A stretch of 64,000 nt of DNA from Pleomorphomonas sp. PLEO (GCF_041320595.1 NZ_CP166625.1:4896001-4960000); one strand, 5' to 3'; shown: positions 25,659 through 35,088, counted from the stretch's first letter. Translations and numbers: made by a program. Notes: a model not told the origin generated them from the sequence alone.

Positions 25659-26186
25659 TCAGCGGTCCAATCCCCAATCGACGTAGCACCGTCGGATGGC
25701 ATCGGCCGAGGACAGATGGATCTTTGGCAAGGCCAAGGCTTTGAACATCTCGGCATAGCGCCGGCGATTGTTGGGGGTTGTCACGGTGATGTGGCGGACC
25801 ATCTCCCACTTAAGGCTATCCCGTCCGCCGTCCAGACCGCCCTGCCGGCCAGACTGGAACAGGGTGCGCCAAAAATAGCGCCAGAGGCTAACTGTCGTCG
25901 AAACGTCCAACAGGATGAGGCCAGTTGCTCGCTCGAAGCGTTGCGGCATGCAGATAGAATAGTTGCCATCCATCACCCAACGATCACCGGTGATGGCGTC
26001 GTCATGCAAAGCAACAAACTCGTCATTTGAGCGAGGAACCCAATCGGTGCCGGGAAGGTGGTAAAGCTGGTCGAGGTGGACCGCCGAGAGCCCGCGTTTG
26101 CGGCCAATCGCCACGGCTAATGTCGATTTGCCGCTGTTGGACGGTCCCAAAATACAGATTCGATCGCCCAGATCCGCAAGCTGCAC
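25659..26186 (-). CDS. P-loop nucleotide kinase-like protein (adenylate kinase/FlaR-like)
   Basis: A 175-residue P-loop NTPase. Walker A is GPSNSGKST (residues 14-22) in RICILGPSNSGKSTLAVAIG, followed by VHLDQLYHLPGTDW and WVMDGNYS, which match the adenylate-kinase-like proteins annotated as FlaR or topology-modulation proteins. The lid region has paired Arg residues (WRYFWRTLF, NNRRRYAE). The substrate is unknown; nucleotide kinase activity is likely from the fold only. Convergent with the sirtuin gene and divergent from the HAD gene (46-base gap). Confidence 0.78.
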   Translation of the reverse strand: MQLADLGDRICILGPSNSGKSTLAVAIGRKRGLSAVHLDQLYHLPGTDWVPRSNDEFVALHDDAITGDRWVMDGNYSICMPQRFERATGLILLDVSTTVSLWRYFWRTLFQSGRQGGLDGGRDSLKWEMVRHITVTTPNNRRRYAEMFKALALPKIHLSSADAIRRCYVDWGLDR

Positions 26187-26232
26187 GATACCGGATCCTT
26201 TCGTCCGCCCTTCTCACTGCCTTGACCTTGTC

Positions 26233-27123
26233 ATGTCTCACCCTTATCGGGAGGGCATGCAAGAGCTAGACATGATCACCGGGCTCTCGACCCTCGCCGA
26301 GGCCTACGACGGCGTCATCTGCGATGTCTGGGGCGTACTCCACAACGGCATCTCGCCCTACCCGGCGGCGGCCGAGGCACTCTCTCGGTTTCGCGCACAA
26401 GGCAAGGTGGTGGTGCTGCTCACCAACGCGCCGCGCCCGGCGAAAGCCATCGAGGAACTCCTCGAGCGGCAATACGCCATCGGTCCCTCAAGCTACGACG
26501 AAATTGTCACGTCCGGCTCGGTAGCCCGCAAGGTGTTCGAGAACGAGCCTCGCCGACGGGTGTTCCACGTCGGACCCCGGCATAACCTCGGCCTGTTTGA
26601 GGGGCTCGATCTGGAGCTGGTTGACGAGGAGCAGGCTGAATATGTCGTGTTGACCGGCCTGTTCGACGACGAAACGGAGAGTGTCGAATCCTACAGGCCC
26701 ATGTTCTCCCGCTTCGTCGAAAGGGGGCTCAAGGCTTACTGCGCCAATCCGGACGTCGTTGTCGAGCGTGGAGATCGCCTCGTTTATTGCGCCGGTGCGC
26801 TCGCCCAGCTCTATGTCGAGCTCGGAGGTGATACCACCATCATCGGCAAACCCTATCATTCGGTCTACGACGCGGCGCTTGCCGCCGTCGGCCGAGCGCT
26901 CGGCCGTCCTACGGAGAAGAGCCGCGTACTCGCCATCGGCGACGGACTTCCGACCGATATTAAGGGCGCCTGGAGCCAGGGAATCGACGTGCTGATGGTG
27001 ACCGCCGGTATTCATGGCGCCGATTTCGGCGATCTTTTGAGCCCTGATCCCGCGCGGTTGGCCGCGCGGCTTAGGGCCGAGGGCCTCAGCATCCGCGCAG
27101 CCATCCCACGCCTTGTCTGGTAG
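26233..27123 (+). CDS. HAD-IIA family phosphatase (TIGR01459 type)
   Basis: A HAD-superfamily class IIA hydrolase, related to NagD and phosphoglycolate phosphatases, of about 296 residues. Motif I is CDVWGVLHNG with the nucleophile Asp, motif II is VVLLTNAPRPA, and motif IV is IGDGLPTDIKGAWSQGIDVLMVTAGIHG, which fits the TIGR01459 family common in alphaproteobacteria. The start is uncertain: ATGs at 26233, 26257 and 26272 are all in frame, and GGGAGG lies at 26249-26254. A strong bidirectional terminator follows the stop by 4 bases. Substrate unknown. Confidence 0.85.
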   Translation: MSHPYREGMQELDMITGLSTLAEAYDGVICDVWGVLHNGISPYPAAAEALSRFRAQGKVVVLLTNAPRPAKAIEELLERQYAIGPSSYDEIVTSGSVARKVFENEPRRRVFHVGPRHNLGLFEGLDLELVDEEQAEYVVLTGLFDDETESVESYRPMFSRFVERGLKAYCANPDVVVERGDRLVYCAGALAQLYVELGGDTTIIGKPYHSVYDAALAAVGRALGRPTEKSRVLAIGDGLPTDIKGAWSQGIDVLMVTAGIHGADFGDLLSPDPARLAARLRAEGLSIRAAIPRLVW

Positions 27124-27127
27124 ACAT

Positions 27128-27156
27128 AAAAAGAGGCCCCACCGGGCCTCTTTTTA
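27128..27156. terminator. Bidirectional intrinsic terminator
   Basis: Stem GAGGCCC/GGGCCTC (27133-27139 with 27144-27150), four-base loop CACC, flanked by five or more A on the left and T on the right, so it can terminate transcription from both sides. It separates the HAD-IIA gene from the convergent cheZ gene. Confidence 0.9.
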
Positions 27157-27178
27157 TTTCCATCGTTATGGCGCACGC

Positions 27179-27817
27179 TCAGAAGAAGGCGTCGACGTCA
27201 TCCTGGCTGACACCCTCGCCCTTGAACTGAGGACCGTGCAGGATCTGCTCGCGGGCGCGCTTTTCAGCTGCGGTCTCATCGACAGGCGCGTCTGTGATAC
27301 GCATGAACTTCAGCTTTTCCACCAAGGTAGTGATACGCTTGTCGAGAGCGCTCAATGTGGAAACCACCTTGGAGATACGCTGGCCTGTGATGTCCTGGAA
27401 CGAGCAGGCCTGAAAAATGTCGATTATCTTCTCGCTGACGATTGCTTGATAGGCTTCGACATCGGCCGTGTCGGCTCCCATGATCTCCTCGGCCGCCGAC
27501 ATGATGGTATTTGTAGCTTCTTCCGTTGCCTCGACAATGGCATCGAGTTCTCGCCCGGCAGTGGGGATATGCTCGCTGCTCATGTCACTCAGGTGAAGCT
27601 GAGCAAGTTCTTCCTTCATGTTGGCGATTTCGCGCGCCATCTCTCCGAGTTCGGAATAGATAGCCAAGTCCATCGTCTTGAATAATGACTGGAAGCTTTC
27701 CGCCATTATCTCGGCTAGCCGCATGACGTCTTCGAGCGACACATCCTCGGCCTTGCGACTGTTCTGGAGGAAGTCGATGATCTTGGTCACGTGTTCCGAA
27801 GACATCTCAGACATCAA
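27179..27817 (-). CDS. cheZ: CheZ-type CheY-P phosphatase (first copy)
   Basis: A 212-residue helical protein that stimulates dephosphorylation of CheY-P. The catalytic motif is FQDITGQRISKVV with D142 and Q146, matching E. coli CheZ D143 and Q147. The C-terminal peptide SQDDVDAFF resembles the CheY-docking tail of CheZ and also the CheY-binding N-terminus of FliM. The body is long helices with the usual hairpin. It lies 150 bases downstream of a cheY gene on the same strand, away from any chemotaxis cluster. Confidence 0.9.
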   Translation of the reverse strand: MMSEMSSEHVTKIIDFLQNSRKAEDVSLEDVMRLAEIMAESFQSLFKTMDLAIYSELGEMAREIANMKEELAQLHLSDMSSEHIPTAGRELDAIVEATEEATNTIMSAAEEIMGADTADVEAYQAIVSEKIIDIFQACSFQDITGQRISKVVSTLSALDKRITTLVEKLKFMRITDAPVDETAAEKRAREQILHGPQFKGEGVSQDDVDAFF

Positions 27818-27970
27818 GGAATCTCTTTCTCAGGTACGCGATAGCGTTCGCCAGAGGATAGGCGATGCGAACGTCCTAATCGCGGATAATGCGTCGGCAG
27901 CCTCGCGCCTGTCCGGGATCGCGGTAAGCGGCACCAATACCGCTCCGCGTTCTCCCGGCCCGGTCCGGCA

Positions 27971-28354
27971 TTAGTCGCCGAACACGGCCTCAATCTTGCT
28001 CTTCAGCGTCGGCGCGTTGAACGGCTTGACGATGTAGTTGTTGACGCCGGCCTTCTTGGCGGCGATCACGTTTTCGGTCTTGGATTCGGCCGTCACCATG
28101 ATGAACGGCGTCTTCGACAGCGATGAATCCGAGCGGACCTGCTTGAGCAGTTCGTAGCCGGTCATCGGCTCCATGTTCCAGTCGGAGATCACAAGGCCGT
28201 AGCGGCGTTCCTTCATCTTGCCGAGGGCTTCGGTGCCATCAGCCGCCTCATCCACATCCTCGAAACCGAGCTGCTTCAGGAGGTTTCTGATGATTCGGAT
28301 CATGGTCTTGTAATCGTCGACCACTAGAACCGGAATCGTTGTGTCAAGTGCCAT
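27971..28354 (-). CDS. cheY: CheY-like single-domain response regulator (first copy)
   Basis: A 127-residue receiver-only protein. The acidic pocket is D13-D14, the phospho-acceptor D58 in LVISDWNMEPMTGYELL, the switch Thr T88, and K110 in NNYIVKPF. The SDWNM-P-MTG pattern is that of true CheY rather than a DNA-binding regulator, so it probably acts on the flagellar motor or as a phosphate sink. About 65% identical by eye to the CheY at 34669-35088. It is followed on the same strand by cheZ, an obvious substrate/phosphatase pair. Confidence 0.92.
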   Translation of the reverse strand: MALDTTIPVLVVDDYKTMIRIIRNLLKQLGFEDVDEAADGTEALGKMKERRYGLVISDWNMEPMTGYELLKQVRSDSSLSKTPFIMVTAESKTENVIAAKKAGVNNYIVKPFNAPTLKSKIEAVFGD

Positions 28355-28813
28355 CGTTTACTCCACACTGCCGCGGCGCCACCCGCGCCTCGATGACGAC
28401 CTCAATACACGGGCGGGTGAACATCCCTGCGGGGGCCCGTGCTTGAAGGAAACCATACAACGGGGACCTGAAAAGTCGGTTAATTCTCGGCCCCACGGCT
28501 TTTGGCGCTGTTGCAGCTCCCTGAGAAGCTTGATTTACAATTCGTTTTTCCTCTGAATCGTTTTTATGGCTCTGTTCAGCGCTTTCTCCTTGGACTTATC
28601 GTAAATTTCCGGCTGGCGTCTTTACGTTTTGCCAACCATGCTGGAGATTCCCTTAGCCTCCGATCGCCTTTATGGCGTCATGATGACCGGGCAATCCTGT
28701 TGGCAATTAGCCGCTTGACCTTGTCTGGGGCAGAAGGCACGGTCACGCCGCGCCGCCGAGCCACCTATCACGGGCATGGCGGCATTCCCCGGCGACAGCA
28801 GATTCCAGAGACC
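28355..28813. other. 459-base intergenic region, divergent cheY/ribF upstream region
   Basis: Shared upstream region of cheY (minus) and ribF (plus). It contains a nested inverted repeat at 28408-28441 but no convincing gene; the frame that runs on from ribF here has no family resemblance. A T/C-rich, locally less GC-rich stretch (about 28490-28640) could hold promoters, but I cannot assign them. Confidence 0.5.
28408..28441. repeat. Nested inverted repeat upstream of cheY
   Basis: Outer stem CACGGGC (28408-28414) with GCCCGTG (28435-28441), enclosing a small GGG/CCC stem (28415-28417 with 28425-28427). It lies 54-87 bases upstream of the cheY start codon, within the 5' region of that gene on the minus strand. 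No T-run follows on either side. It could be an operator or leader hairpin. Confidence 0.45.
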
Positions 28814-29788
28814 ATGCCCCCCTTCCAGTTTGTCGATCGTCATTCCGTTTCACCATTTCTTCGGGGTGGCGCCGTCGCCATCGGCAACTTCGATGGCGTG
28901 CATCGCGGCCATCAAGCCGTGCTGGAAGCAGCGCTGGCAGTGGCGCGACAGCGAGGCCTTCCCGCCGTCGGTGTCACCTTCGAACCGCACCCGCGCGATG
29001 TCTTCCGACCGGAACATCCGGTGTTTCGCCTGACGCCAGCGCCGGTCAAGGCGCGGCTCGTCGAGGCTATCGGCCTTGATGGACTTGTCTCCATTCCCTT
29101 CTCGGCCGCTTTCGCGGCTCAGAGTCCCGAGGAGTTCGTGGAACGGGTGCTGGTAGATGAACTCGACATTCGCCATGTCGTCGTCGGTTGGAATTTCCAC
29201 TTCGGGCAAGGACGACATGGCACGCCGCAGAAGCTTCGCGAGCTCGGCGAGCGGCACGGCTTCTCGGTCGACGTCATCGCTCCGTTCGAGACCGAAGACG
29301 GCTACACCGTTTCCTCCAGCGAAGTGCGTGACCGCCTCGCCGAGGGCGTTCTGGCGGAAGCGGCCGGCCTTCTCGGTTGGCACTGGTTCTTCGAAGGCAC
29401 CGTCGTCGATGGCGACAAGCGTGGTCGCACCATAGGTTTCCCAACAGCCAACATTCGCCTGCCCTCTCAGGTTCGGCTTTGCGAGGGTGTCTACGCGGTG
29501 TTTGCCGAGATCGACGGCGTCCGTCACGCGGGCGTGGCCAGTTGGGGCCGGCGTCCAACCTTCGACAACGGCGCGCCAGTGTTTGAGACCTTCGTGTTCG
29601 ACTTCTCCGGCGACCTCTATGGAAAGACGATCACCGTGATGCCGATCGCCTATCTCCGGCCGGAGCTGAAATTCGACGGCGTTGCCGCCCTGATTGAGCA
29701 GATGAACCACGACGCCGAAGAGGGACGCGCGCTGCTAGCCGCCTTCGATGGGTTTACGCCCCTCGATCGAGCGCTCTGGCGGTCATGA
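28814..29788 (+). CDS. ribF: Bifunctional riboflavin kinase/FAD synthetase
   Basis: Makes FMN from riboflavin and then FAD. The 324 residues contain an N-terminal adenylyltransferase domain (GAVAIGNFDGVHRGHQAVL, with the HxGH-like HRGH motif) and a C-terminal riboflavin kinase domain (GRTIGFPTANI, GVYAV, TFDNG and FVFDFSGDLYG). The ATG at 28814 gives MPPFQFVDRH, which fits the usual length of about 310-325; upstream in-frame codons are not conserved. ileS and lspA follow on the same strand, a common ribF-ileS-lspA order. No FMN riboswitch is seen. Confidence 0.94.
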   Translation: MPPFQFVDRHSVSPFLRGGAVAIGNFDGVHRGHQAVLEAALAVARQRGLPAVGVTFEPHPRDVFRPEHPVFRLTPAPVKARLVEAIGLDGLVSIPFSAAFAAQSPEEFVERVLVDELDIRHVVVGWNFHFGQGRHGTPQKLRELGERHGFSVDVIAPFETEDGYTVSSSEVRDRLAEGVLAEAAGLLGWHWFFEGTVVDGDKRGRTIGFPTANIRLPSQVRLCEGVYAVFAEIDGVRHAGVASWGRRPTFDNGAPVFETFVFDFSGDLYGKTITVMPIAYLRPELKFDGVAALIEQMNHDAEEGRALLAAFDGFTPLDRALWRS

Positions 29789-30015
29789 GGGCGGCAAACG
29801 TCTTTCCTTTCGGTCGCTTTGCCGGTAGAACACCGCCCATGTTTATGCTCATCCGCCGTCAGCCGGCTGCCCCGCATTTCACACGAATTATCGGCCCGGC
29901 CCCGATGAACCGCCGCTAAGGCGACGGGATCGAGGGACCGGGAGCCGAGCCTTGGCCGATCGCAGGCAATACCGCGCCGGCCCGCCCCATTCTTGCTGCA
30001 TTGACGAGACAGTTC

Positions 30016-32967
30016 ATGACCGACACGCCCGCCCCGACGTCCGAAGCGACGCCGACCCGCGACTATTCGCCGACGCTCAATCTCCCGGCCACCGATTTTC
30101 CGATGCGCGCCGGTTTGCCCGAGAAGGAGCCGAAGCTGATCGCCCGCTGGGACGAGATGAAGCTTTACGAGAAGCTGCGCGAGACCGCCAAGGGACGCGA
30201 GAAGTTCGTCCTGCATGACGGACCGCCGTATGCCAACGGCCATCTGCACATCGGCCACGCACTCAACAAGATCCTGAAAGACATCATCACCCGCTCGCGG
30301 CAGATGATGGGTTACGATTCCAACTACGTTCCCGGGTGGGACTGTCACGGCCTGCCGATCGAGTGGAAGGTCGAGGAAGAGTATCGCGCCAAGGGCAAGA
30401 ACAAGGACGAGGTGCCGATCAACGACTTCCGCGCCGAGTGTCGCCAATATGCTGAAGGCTGGATCAAGATCCAGGCCGAGGAGTTTCGTCGGCTGGGTGT
30501 CGAGGGCGACTTCAAGCATCCCTACACCACCATGGCCTTCACTTCGGAGGCGGTGATCGCCACTGAGCTCCTGAAGTTCGCCACGTCTGGACAGCTTTAT
30601 CGCGGCTCCAAGCCGGTGATGTGGTCGGTGGTCGAGCGGACGGCGTTGGCTGAAGCCGAGGTCGAGTATCAGGACTACCAGTCCGACACCATCTGGGTGA
30701 AGTTCCCCGTAACGTCCGGCGCGAGCGAGTTCGCCGATGCTTTCGTCGTCATCTGGACGACGACGCCCTGGACGATCCCTGGCAACCGCGCCGTCAGCTA
30801 TTCGCCGAAGATTGCCTATGGTCTCTATGAGGTGACCGAGGCGCCGGACGGCAACTGGGCCAAGACCGGCGAGAAATACATCCTCGCCGATGCCCTTGCC
30901 GAGGCTGTGTTCAAGCAGGCCAAGGTGGCCGGCTACACCAAGTTGGCCTCGGTCACGGCCGACGTGCTCGCCGGCCTCACCTGTGCCCATCCACTCAAAG
31001 GGCTCGACGGCGGCTACACCTTCGACGTTCCCCTGCTCGCCGGCGACCACGTCACCGACGATACCGGCACAGGCTTCGTTCACACCGCCCCCGGCCATGG
31101 CAGGGAGGACTTCGAGGTGTGGATGGACTACGGCCGGCAGTTGACGGAGCGCGGCATCTCCACGGCAATCCCCTTCACGGTCGACGACAATGGTTTTCTG
31201 ACGGACGCGGCACCTGGTCTGGTTGGCCGCCGTGTCATCACCGACAAGGGTGAAAAGGGCGACGCCAACCAGGCGGTGATCGATGCGCTGGCCGCCGCGG
31301 GCATGATGGCGGCGCGCGGTCGCCTGAAGCATACCTATCCGCATAGCTGGCGTTCGAAGAAGCCAGTGATCTTCCGCAACACCCCGCAGTGGTTCGTCTA
31401 TATGGATCACCCCATCGGCAAGGGACCGATCGGCGATACGCTGCGCGCCCGCGCGCTCAATGCCATCGACGAGACAGCCTTCTATCCGCCGGCCGGCCAG
31501 ACGCGCTTGCGCTCGATGATCGAAAACCGGCCCGACTGGGTGCTGTCGCGCCAGCGTGCCTGGGGCGTGCCGATCGCCGTGTTCCGCAATCTTGAAACCG
31601 GCCAGGTCATTCCGGGGCCGGAATTTGCGCACAACGACGCCTATGCCGCCCGCATTCGCGAGGCTTTCCTGGCGGAAGGCGCCGATGCCTGGTTCGCCGA
31701 TGGGGCCAAGGAACGCTTCCTTGAAGGCTTTGTCGAAAACCTTGCTGCCTGGGAGCAGGTGCGCGACATCCTCGACGTCTGGTTCGATTCCGGCTCGACG
31801 CACGAATTCGTGCTGAAGGGCCGCCCCGACCTCAAGTGGCCGGCCGACGTCTACCTCGAGGGCTCGGACCAGCATCGCGGCTGGTTCCATTCGTCGCTCT
31901 TGGAATCCTGCGGCGTCAACGGCGTTGCCCCCTACAAGGCGGTGGTGACGCACGGCTTCATCATGGCCGAGGACGGCCGCAAGATGTCGAAGTCACTCGG
32001 CAACCAGGTGCAGCCGCAGGACGTCATCCGCCAGTCGGGCGCCGATATCCTGCGTCTTTGGGTCGCTTCGACTGACTATTGGGAAGATCTGAGGATTGGC
32101 AAGACCGTCCTCGGTACCAACACAGACGCCTATCGCAAGATCCGCAACACCTTGCGCTGGATGCTCGGCACGCTTGCCCATTACGACGGCGACGCGGTGG
32201 CCTATGCCGACCTGCCGGAGCTCGAAAGGGTGATGCTGCACAAGCTCGCCGAAGTCGGCACCCAGGTGGTGGACGGCTACCGGGAATACGACTTCAAGTC
32301 CGTCTTCTCGTCGGTGCTCAATTTCATGAACATCGAGCTCAGCGCCTTCTACTTCGACGTCCGCAAGGACGCGCTCTATTGCGATCCGAAGTCGAGCCTC
32401 AAGCGCCGCGCCGCGCTTCACGTGGTGGCGGTGCTCTATGACCATCTCATCAAATGGCTGGCACCGCTGATCCCCTTCACCGCCGAGGAAGCTTGGCTCG
32501 AGCGGCACCCCGGCGAAGCGTCGTCCATCCATCTCGAGCTTTTCCCGGCCGTGCCCGAAGAGTGGACCAACGCGACGCTCGACGAGAAGTGGGAGAAGGT
32601 GAAGCGCGTGCGGCGTGCCGTCACCGGCGCGCTTGAGATCGAGCGGCGGGAAAAGCGCATCGGCTCATCTCTCGAGGCAGCGCCGCTGGTCTACATCGAG
32701 GACAAGGACCTGCTCGCAGCGCTCGACGGGCTCGATTTTGCCGAGATCTGCATCACGTCGCAGATTGCCGTTGCCGATGCGCCCGCCCCCGATGGCGCCT
32801 TCCGCCTTGACGATGGCACACCGGTTGGAGTGGTCCCTGGGCTCGCCGAAGGGCGGAAATGCGCCCGCTCGTGGAAGATTCTTCCTGAGGTCGGCAGCGA
32901 CCCCGACTACCCGGATGTGACGCTCCGCGACGCCCAGGCGTTGCGCGAGCTGGCGGCCGGCGCATGA
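30016..32967 (+). CDS. ileS: Isoleucyl-tRNA synthetase
   Basis: Class I aminoacyl-tRNA synthetase that charges tRNA-Ile. HIGH is at residues 78-81 ([20 protein letters not shown]) and KMSKS at about 656-660. The 983-residue length, with the CP1 editing domain, matches bacterial IleRS. In E. coli the C-terminal end has a Cys4 zinc finger; here it reads [22 protein letters not shown] with only one of the four cysteines, so the zinc finger is lost, as seems usual in relatives. The ATG at 30016 is preferred over an in-frame TTG at 30001. The stop overlaps lspA by 4 bases. Confidence 0.96.
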   Translation: MTDTPAPTSEATPTRDYSPTLNLPATDFPMRAGLPEKEPKLIARWDEMKLYEKLRETAKGREKFVLHDGPPYANGHLHIGHALNKILKDIITRSRQMMGYDSNYVPGWDCHGLPIEWKVEEEYRAKGKNKDEVPINDFRAECRQYAEGWIKIQAEEFRRLGVEGDFKHPYTTMAFTSEAVIATELLKFATSGQLYRGSKPVMWSVVERTALAEAEVEYQDYQSDTIWVKFPVTSGASEFADAFVVIWTTTPWTIPGNRAVSYSPKIAYGLYEVTEAPDGNWAKTGEKYILADALAEAVFKQAKVAGYTKLASVTADVLAGLTCAHPLKGLDGGYTFDVPLLAGDHVTDDTGTGFVHTAPGHGREDFEVWMDYGRQLTERGISTAIPFTVDDNGFLTDAAPGLVGRRVITDKGEKGDANQAVIDALAAAGMMAARGRLKHTYPHSWRSKKPVIFRNTPQWFVYMDHPIGKGPIGDTLRARALNAIDETAFYPPAGQTRLRSMIENRPDWVLSRQRAWGVPIAVFRNLETGQVIPGPEFAHNDAYAARIREAFLAEGADAWFADGAKERFLEGFVENLAAWEQVRDILDVWFDSGSTHEFVLKGRPDLKWPADVYLEGSDQHRGWFHSSLLESCGVNGVAPYKAVVTHGFIMAEDGRKMSKSLGNQVQPQDVIRQSGADILRLWVASTDYWEDLRIGKTVLGTNTDAYRKIRNTLRWMLGTLAHYDGDAVAYADLPELERVMLHKLAEVGTQVVDGYREYDFKSVFSSVLNFMNIELSAFYFDVRKDALYCDPKSSLKRRAALHVVAVLYDHLIKWLAPLIPFTAEEAWLERHPGEASSIHLELFPAVPEEWTNATLDEKWEKVKRVRRAVTGALEIERREKRIGSSLEAAPLVYIEDKDLLAALDGLDFAEICITSQIAVADAPAPDGAFRLDDGTPVGVVPGLAEGRKCARSWKILPEVGSDPDYPDVTLRDAQALRELAAGA

Positions 32968-33467
32968 CGGCGGCGTCGAGCGATCTTGCGACGCGGCGGA
33001 CGCGGTTTGCCGCGCTCGCCGTTGTCCTGATGACGCTCGCCGTCGACCAGGGCAGCAAATACTGGGTGCTGAACCATACGAGCCTGCCGGACGGTGATCG
33101 CATTTCGGTGCTGCCCGTATTCGATCTCGTGCTGACCTGGAACATGGGCATTTCCTATGGTCTGTTCCAGCAGCAGGAGGCCCTCGGACGTTGGCTGTTG
33201 ATCTCTCTGACGGCGTTCGCGACGATCCTGCTTGCCGCATGGCTGTGGCGGTCACGCGACCGGCTGGTGGCCGGTTTGGCGTTGGCGCTGATCATTGGCG
33301 GCGCGCTCGGCAATCTCATCGACCGCGTTGTGTTTGGCGGCGTCGTCGACTTCCTCTACCTGCACTATGGCTCTTTTTCCTGGTACGTTTTCAATCTTGC
33401 TGACTGCGCCATCGTTGCAGGGGTGGGCGCACTCCTGTATGAGTCTCTGCGCTTGAGGCCACAGTGA
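32964..33467 (+). CDS. lspA: Lipoprotein signal peptidase (signal peptidase II)
   Basis: Inner-membrane aspartyl protease that removes the signal peptide of lipid-modified prolipoproteins. The 167 residues have four membrane segments; conserved blocks are [24 protein letters not shown], and the two catalytic Asp regions [15 protein letters not shown] and FNLADCAI. The ATGA overlap with ileS couples the two genes. The next gene downstream encodes a lipoprotein, a natural substrate. Confidence 0.95.
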   Translation: MTAASSDLATRRTRFAALAVVLMTLAVDQGSKYWVLNHTSLPDGDRISVLPVFDLVLTWNMGISYGLFQQQEALGRWLLISLTAFATILLAAWLWRSRDRLVAGLALALIIGGALGNLIDRVVFGGVVDFLYLHYGSFSWYVFNLADCAIVAGVGALLYESLRLRPQ

Positions 33468-33551
33468 TGCCTCAAAAGTCAGCTATGTGCTGACCGAGAC
33501 AAGGGTCGAACCATGGTGCGACCCGGGACGAGAGCGAGAGTGACGATATCG

Positions 33552-34208
33552 ATGACCAATCTGCTGACCGGCAAGCGTTGCACTCTTCTCGCCGTCGCCG
33601 CTTTGAGTCTCTCGGCCTGTTCGGCGCTGGGCACATCGGTGGCCGACAACGACCCTGAAACGGAAGTTCCAAACTCCTCTATTGGCCGCGCCCTCATGGA
33701 AGGCGTGGGAGCCGTACCGGAGCGCAAGACTGCCATCGACTATACTCCGCGAGCCCCACTGGTCGTGCCCCCCAACAAGTTGGCTTTGGTCGCGCCGGAA
33801 GATCCCAACCGGCTTGCGGCCAGCGGAACCTGGCCGGAAGACAACGATCTCAAGACGCGCAAGATCCTGGCCGATGCGCAGGCCCGCGACAACGCGCGCG
33901 GCGACAATGATCAATTGTCCCCGTCTGAGCTGATGTCAGTTCGCGTTCCCGATGCAAGGTCCCGCGTGGCATCGGATTCGGATGTCACGGTGTCCGATTC
34001 CGATAGAAGGCGGCTTCTTCCCAGTGAACTCGGCAACATGCCGCGTGACAAATCCACCAGACTCTACGACGCTGGCGGTAAACCTGTCCGCAAGGCGCTT
34101 GTCGAGCCGCCAGTCGCCTACCTTGAGCCAGCCGCTGGCGTGCCGGTGACGACCGACGATGGCGCGCCGGAAGAGCCGCAGAAGAAGAAGTGGTGGAAGT
34201 TCTGGTGA
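33552..34208 (+). CDS. Putative lipoprotein of unknown function
   Basis: A 218-residue protein with a lipoprotein signal peptide: hydrophobic stretch, then lipobox LSAC with lipidated C23. The mature part is polar and low in structure, with a short RAPLVVPPN block that recalls the DUF3035 family (APLV-PP), and ends in basic/aromatic KKKWWKFW. DUF3035 membership is only suggested. The frame is open 13 codons further upstream, but the ATG at 33552 gives a good signal peptide. It follows lspA by 84 bases and ends just before an intrinsic terminator. Confidence 0.7.
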   Translation: MTNLLTGKRCTLLAVAALSLSACSALGTSVADNDPETEVPNSSIGRALMEGVGAVPERKTAIDYTPRAPLVVPPNKLALVAPEDPNRLAASGTWPEDNDLKTRKILADAQARDNARGDNDQLSPSELMSVRVPDARSRVASDSDVTVSDSDRRRLLPSELGNMPRDKSTRLYDAGGKPVRKALVEPPVAYLEPAAGVPVTTDDGAPEEPQKKKWWKFW

Positions 34209-34668
34209 GGCAGTGCCTCGCCTCTTTTTTTCAAACCTGACGTCGAAAAAGGCCGCGAAATTCGTGGCCTTTTTGTTTTCTGGTGGTATGTCCGACCATC
34301 AAGAGCGACAGACACCACTTTGAAGCCATAGGCTTCGGGCTTCAGGGGGAGAAGAGCCTCTTGCCCGTCAGGCTAGAGCGTAGTGTGCGCCGCACGGCTC
34401 TACAAAACCCTGAGGATCAACCGCGCGAAGCCGGGCAAGCGGCCGGCTTGAGAAAATCAGAGCCGGCAACGCGCTCGTCTCGATTTATACTCAAGGTTTG
34501 TGTTCGAGATCACCGAAGAGCGGAAGGGCATCACGTTCGACGCGAGGATTATCGCCCGACAGGTGAGACCGGCAATCTGGCCGCCAGCCCCCTAAGGCCT
34601 GCTTAAGGCAGTCCAAAGACTGCTGCGCTGGATTGCTGCGCGATACCGAGCAACACCACCGACCTCAA
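34209..34668. other. 460-base intergenic region between lipoprotein and cheY genes
   Basis: Begins with an intrinsic terminator (34246-34275). A 6-base perfect hairpin lies at 34608-34623 (GCAGTC, CAAA, GACTGC) near the cheY 3' end. Short open frames occur but none resembles a known protein, and their codon pattern is not convincing. A decayed gene remnant is possible but unsupported. Confidence 0.5.
34246..34275 (+). terminator. Intrinsic terminator after the lipoprotein gene
   Basis: Hairpin built from AAAAAGGCC and GGCCTTTTT (34246-34254 and 34266-34274) around a small inner stem, followed by further T bases. It lies 38 bases downstream of the stop codon and ends the ileS-lspA-lipoprotein run. 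It is symmetric enough to work in both directions. Confidence 0.88.
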
Positions 34669-35088
34669 TCAGGGCAATTCGTCACGGCCGGCTGTGGCAA
34701 TCGCGCCGCTCCCAAGCACGGCTTCGATCTTGGCGCGTAGCGTCTCCGCCGTGAAGGGTTTCACTATGTAATTGCTGACGCCAGCCTTCTTGGCGGCGAT
34801 GACGTTTTCCGCCTTGGATTCCGCGGTCACCATCAGGAATGGAATATGCGAGTAACGCTCGCTGGCTCGCACGCGTTGAAGGAACTCGTAGCCAGTCATC
34901 GGCAGCATATTCCAGTCGGAAATGATGAGACCGTAATCGCGATCCGCCAGCTTGCTCAGGGCCTCGCTGCCGTCGGCCGCCTCGTCAACGTCATTGAACC
35001 CGATAGCCTTGAGGAGATTGCGAATTATCCTCGCCATGGTCCGGTAGTCATCAACCACGAGCACAGGAAGTGAGAGATCAAAGGACAT
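34669..35088 (-). CDS. cheY: CheY-like single-domain response regulator (second copy)
   Basis: A 139-residue receiver with the same key residues and numbering as the first CheY: D13-D14, phospho-acceptor D58 in LIISDWNMLPMTGYEFL, T88, K110, and a slightly longer C-terminus (GSGAIATAGRDELP). The two are paralogues with strong conservation of the core but different helix 4 and 5 surfaces (SERYSHIP and TAETLRAK), the faces that usually bind partners. Start at the ATG giving MSFDLSLPVLVV; an ATG six codons upstream is in frame. The gene upstream is a TipF-like EAL protein on the same strand. Confidence 0.92.
   Translation of the reverse strand: MSFDLSLPVLVVDDYRTMARIIRNLLKAIGFNDVDEAADGSEALSKLADRDYGLIISDWNMLPMTGYEFLQRVRASERYSHIPFLMVTAESKAENVIAAKKAGVSNYIVKPFTAETLRAKIEAVLGSGAIATAGRDELP

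Noticed and set aside
28502-28813. In-frame extension of ribF by 104 codons
   Set aside because: The extension has no similarity to RibF and RibF is full length from the ATG at 28814.
28355-28813. FMN riboswitch upstream of ribF
   Set aside because: The region has hairpins but none of the conserved FMN-element boxes.
30001-30015. TTG start five codons upstream of the ileS ATG
   Set aside because: The ATG at 30016 gives the expected N-terminus; nothing supports the TTG.
29650-31953. Long minus-strand open frame opposite ileS and the end of ribF
   Set aside because: An antisense shadow of two well-supported genes; composition is typical of GC-rich antisense frames.
34283-34606. 107-codon open frame in the intergenic region after the lipoprotein gene
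   Set aside because: No recognisable domain, irregular composition and no ribosome-binding site; likely chance.
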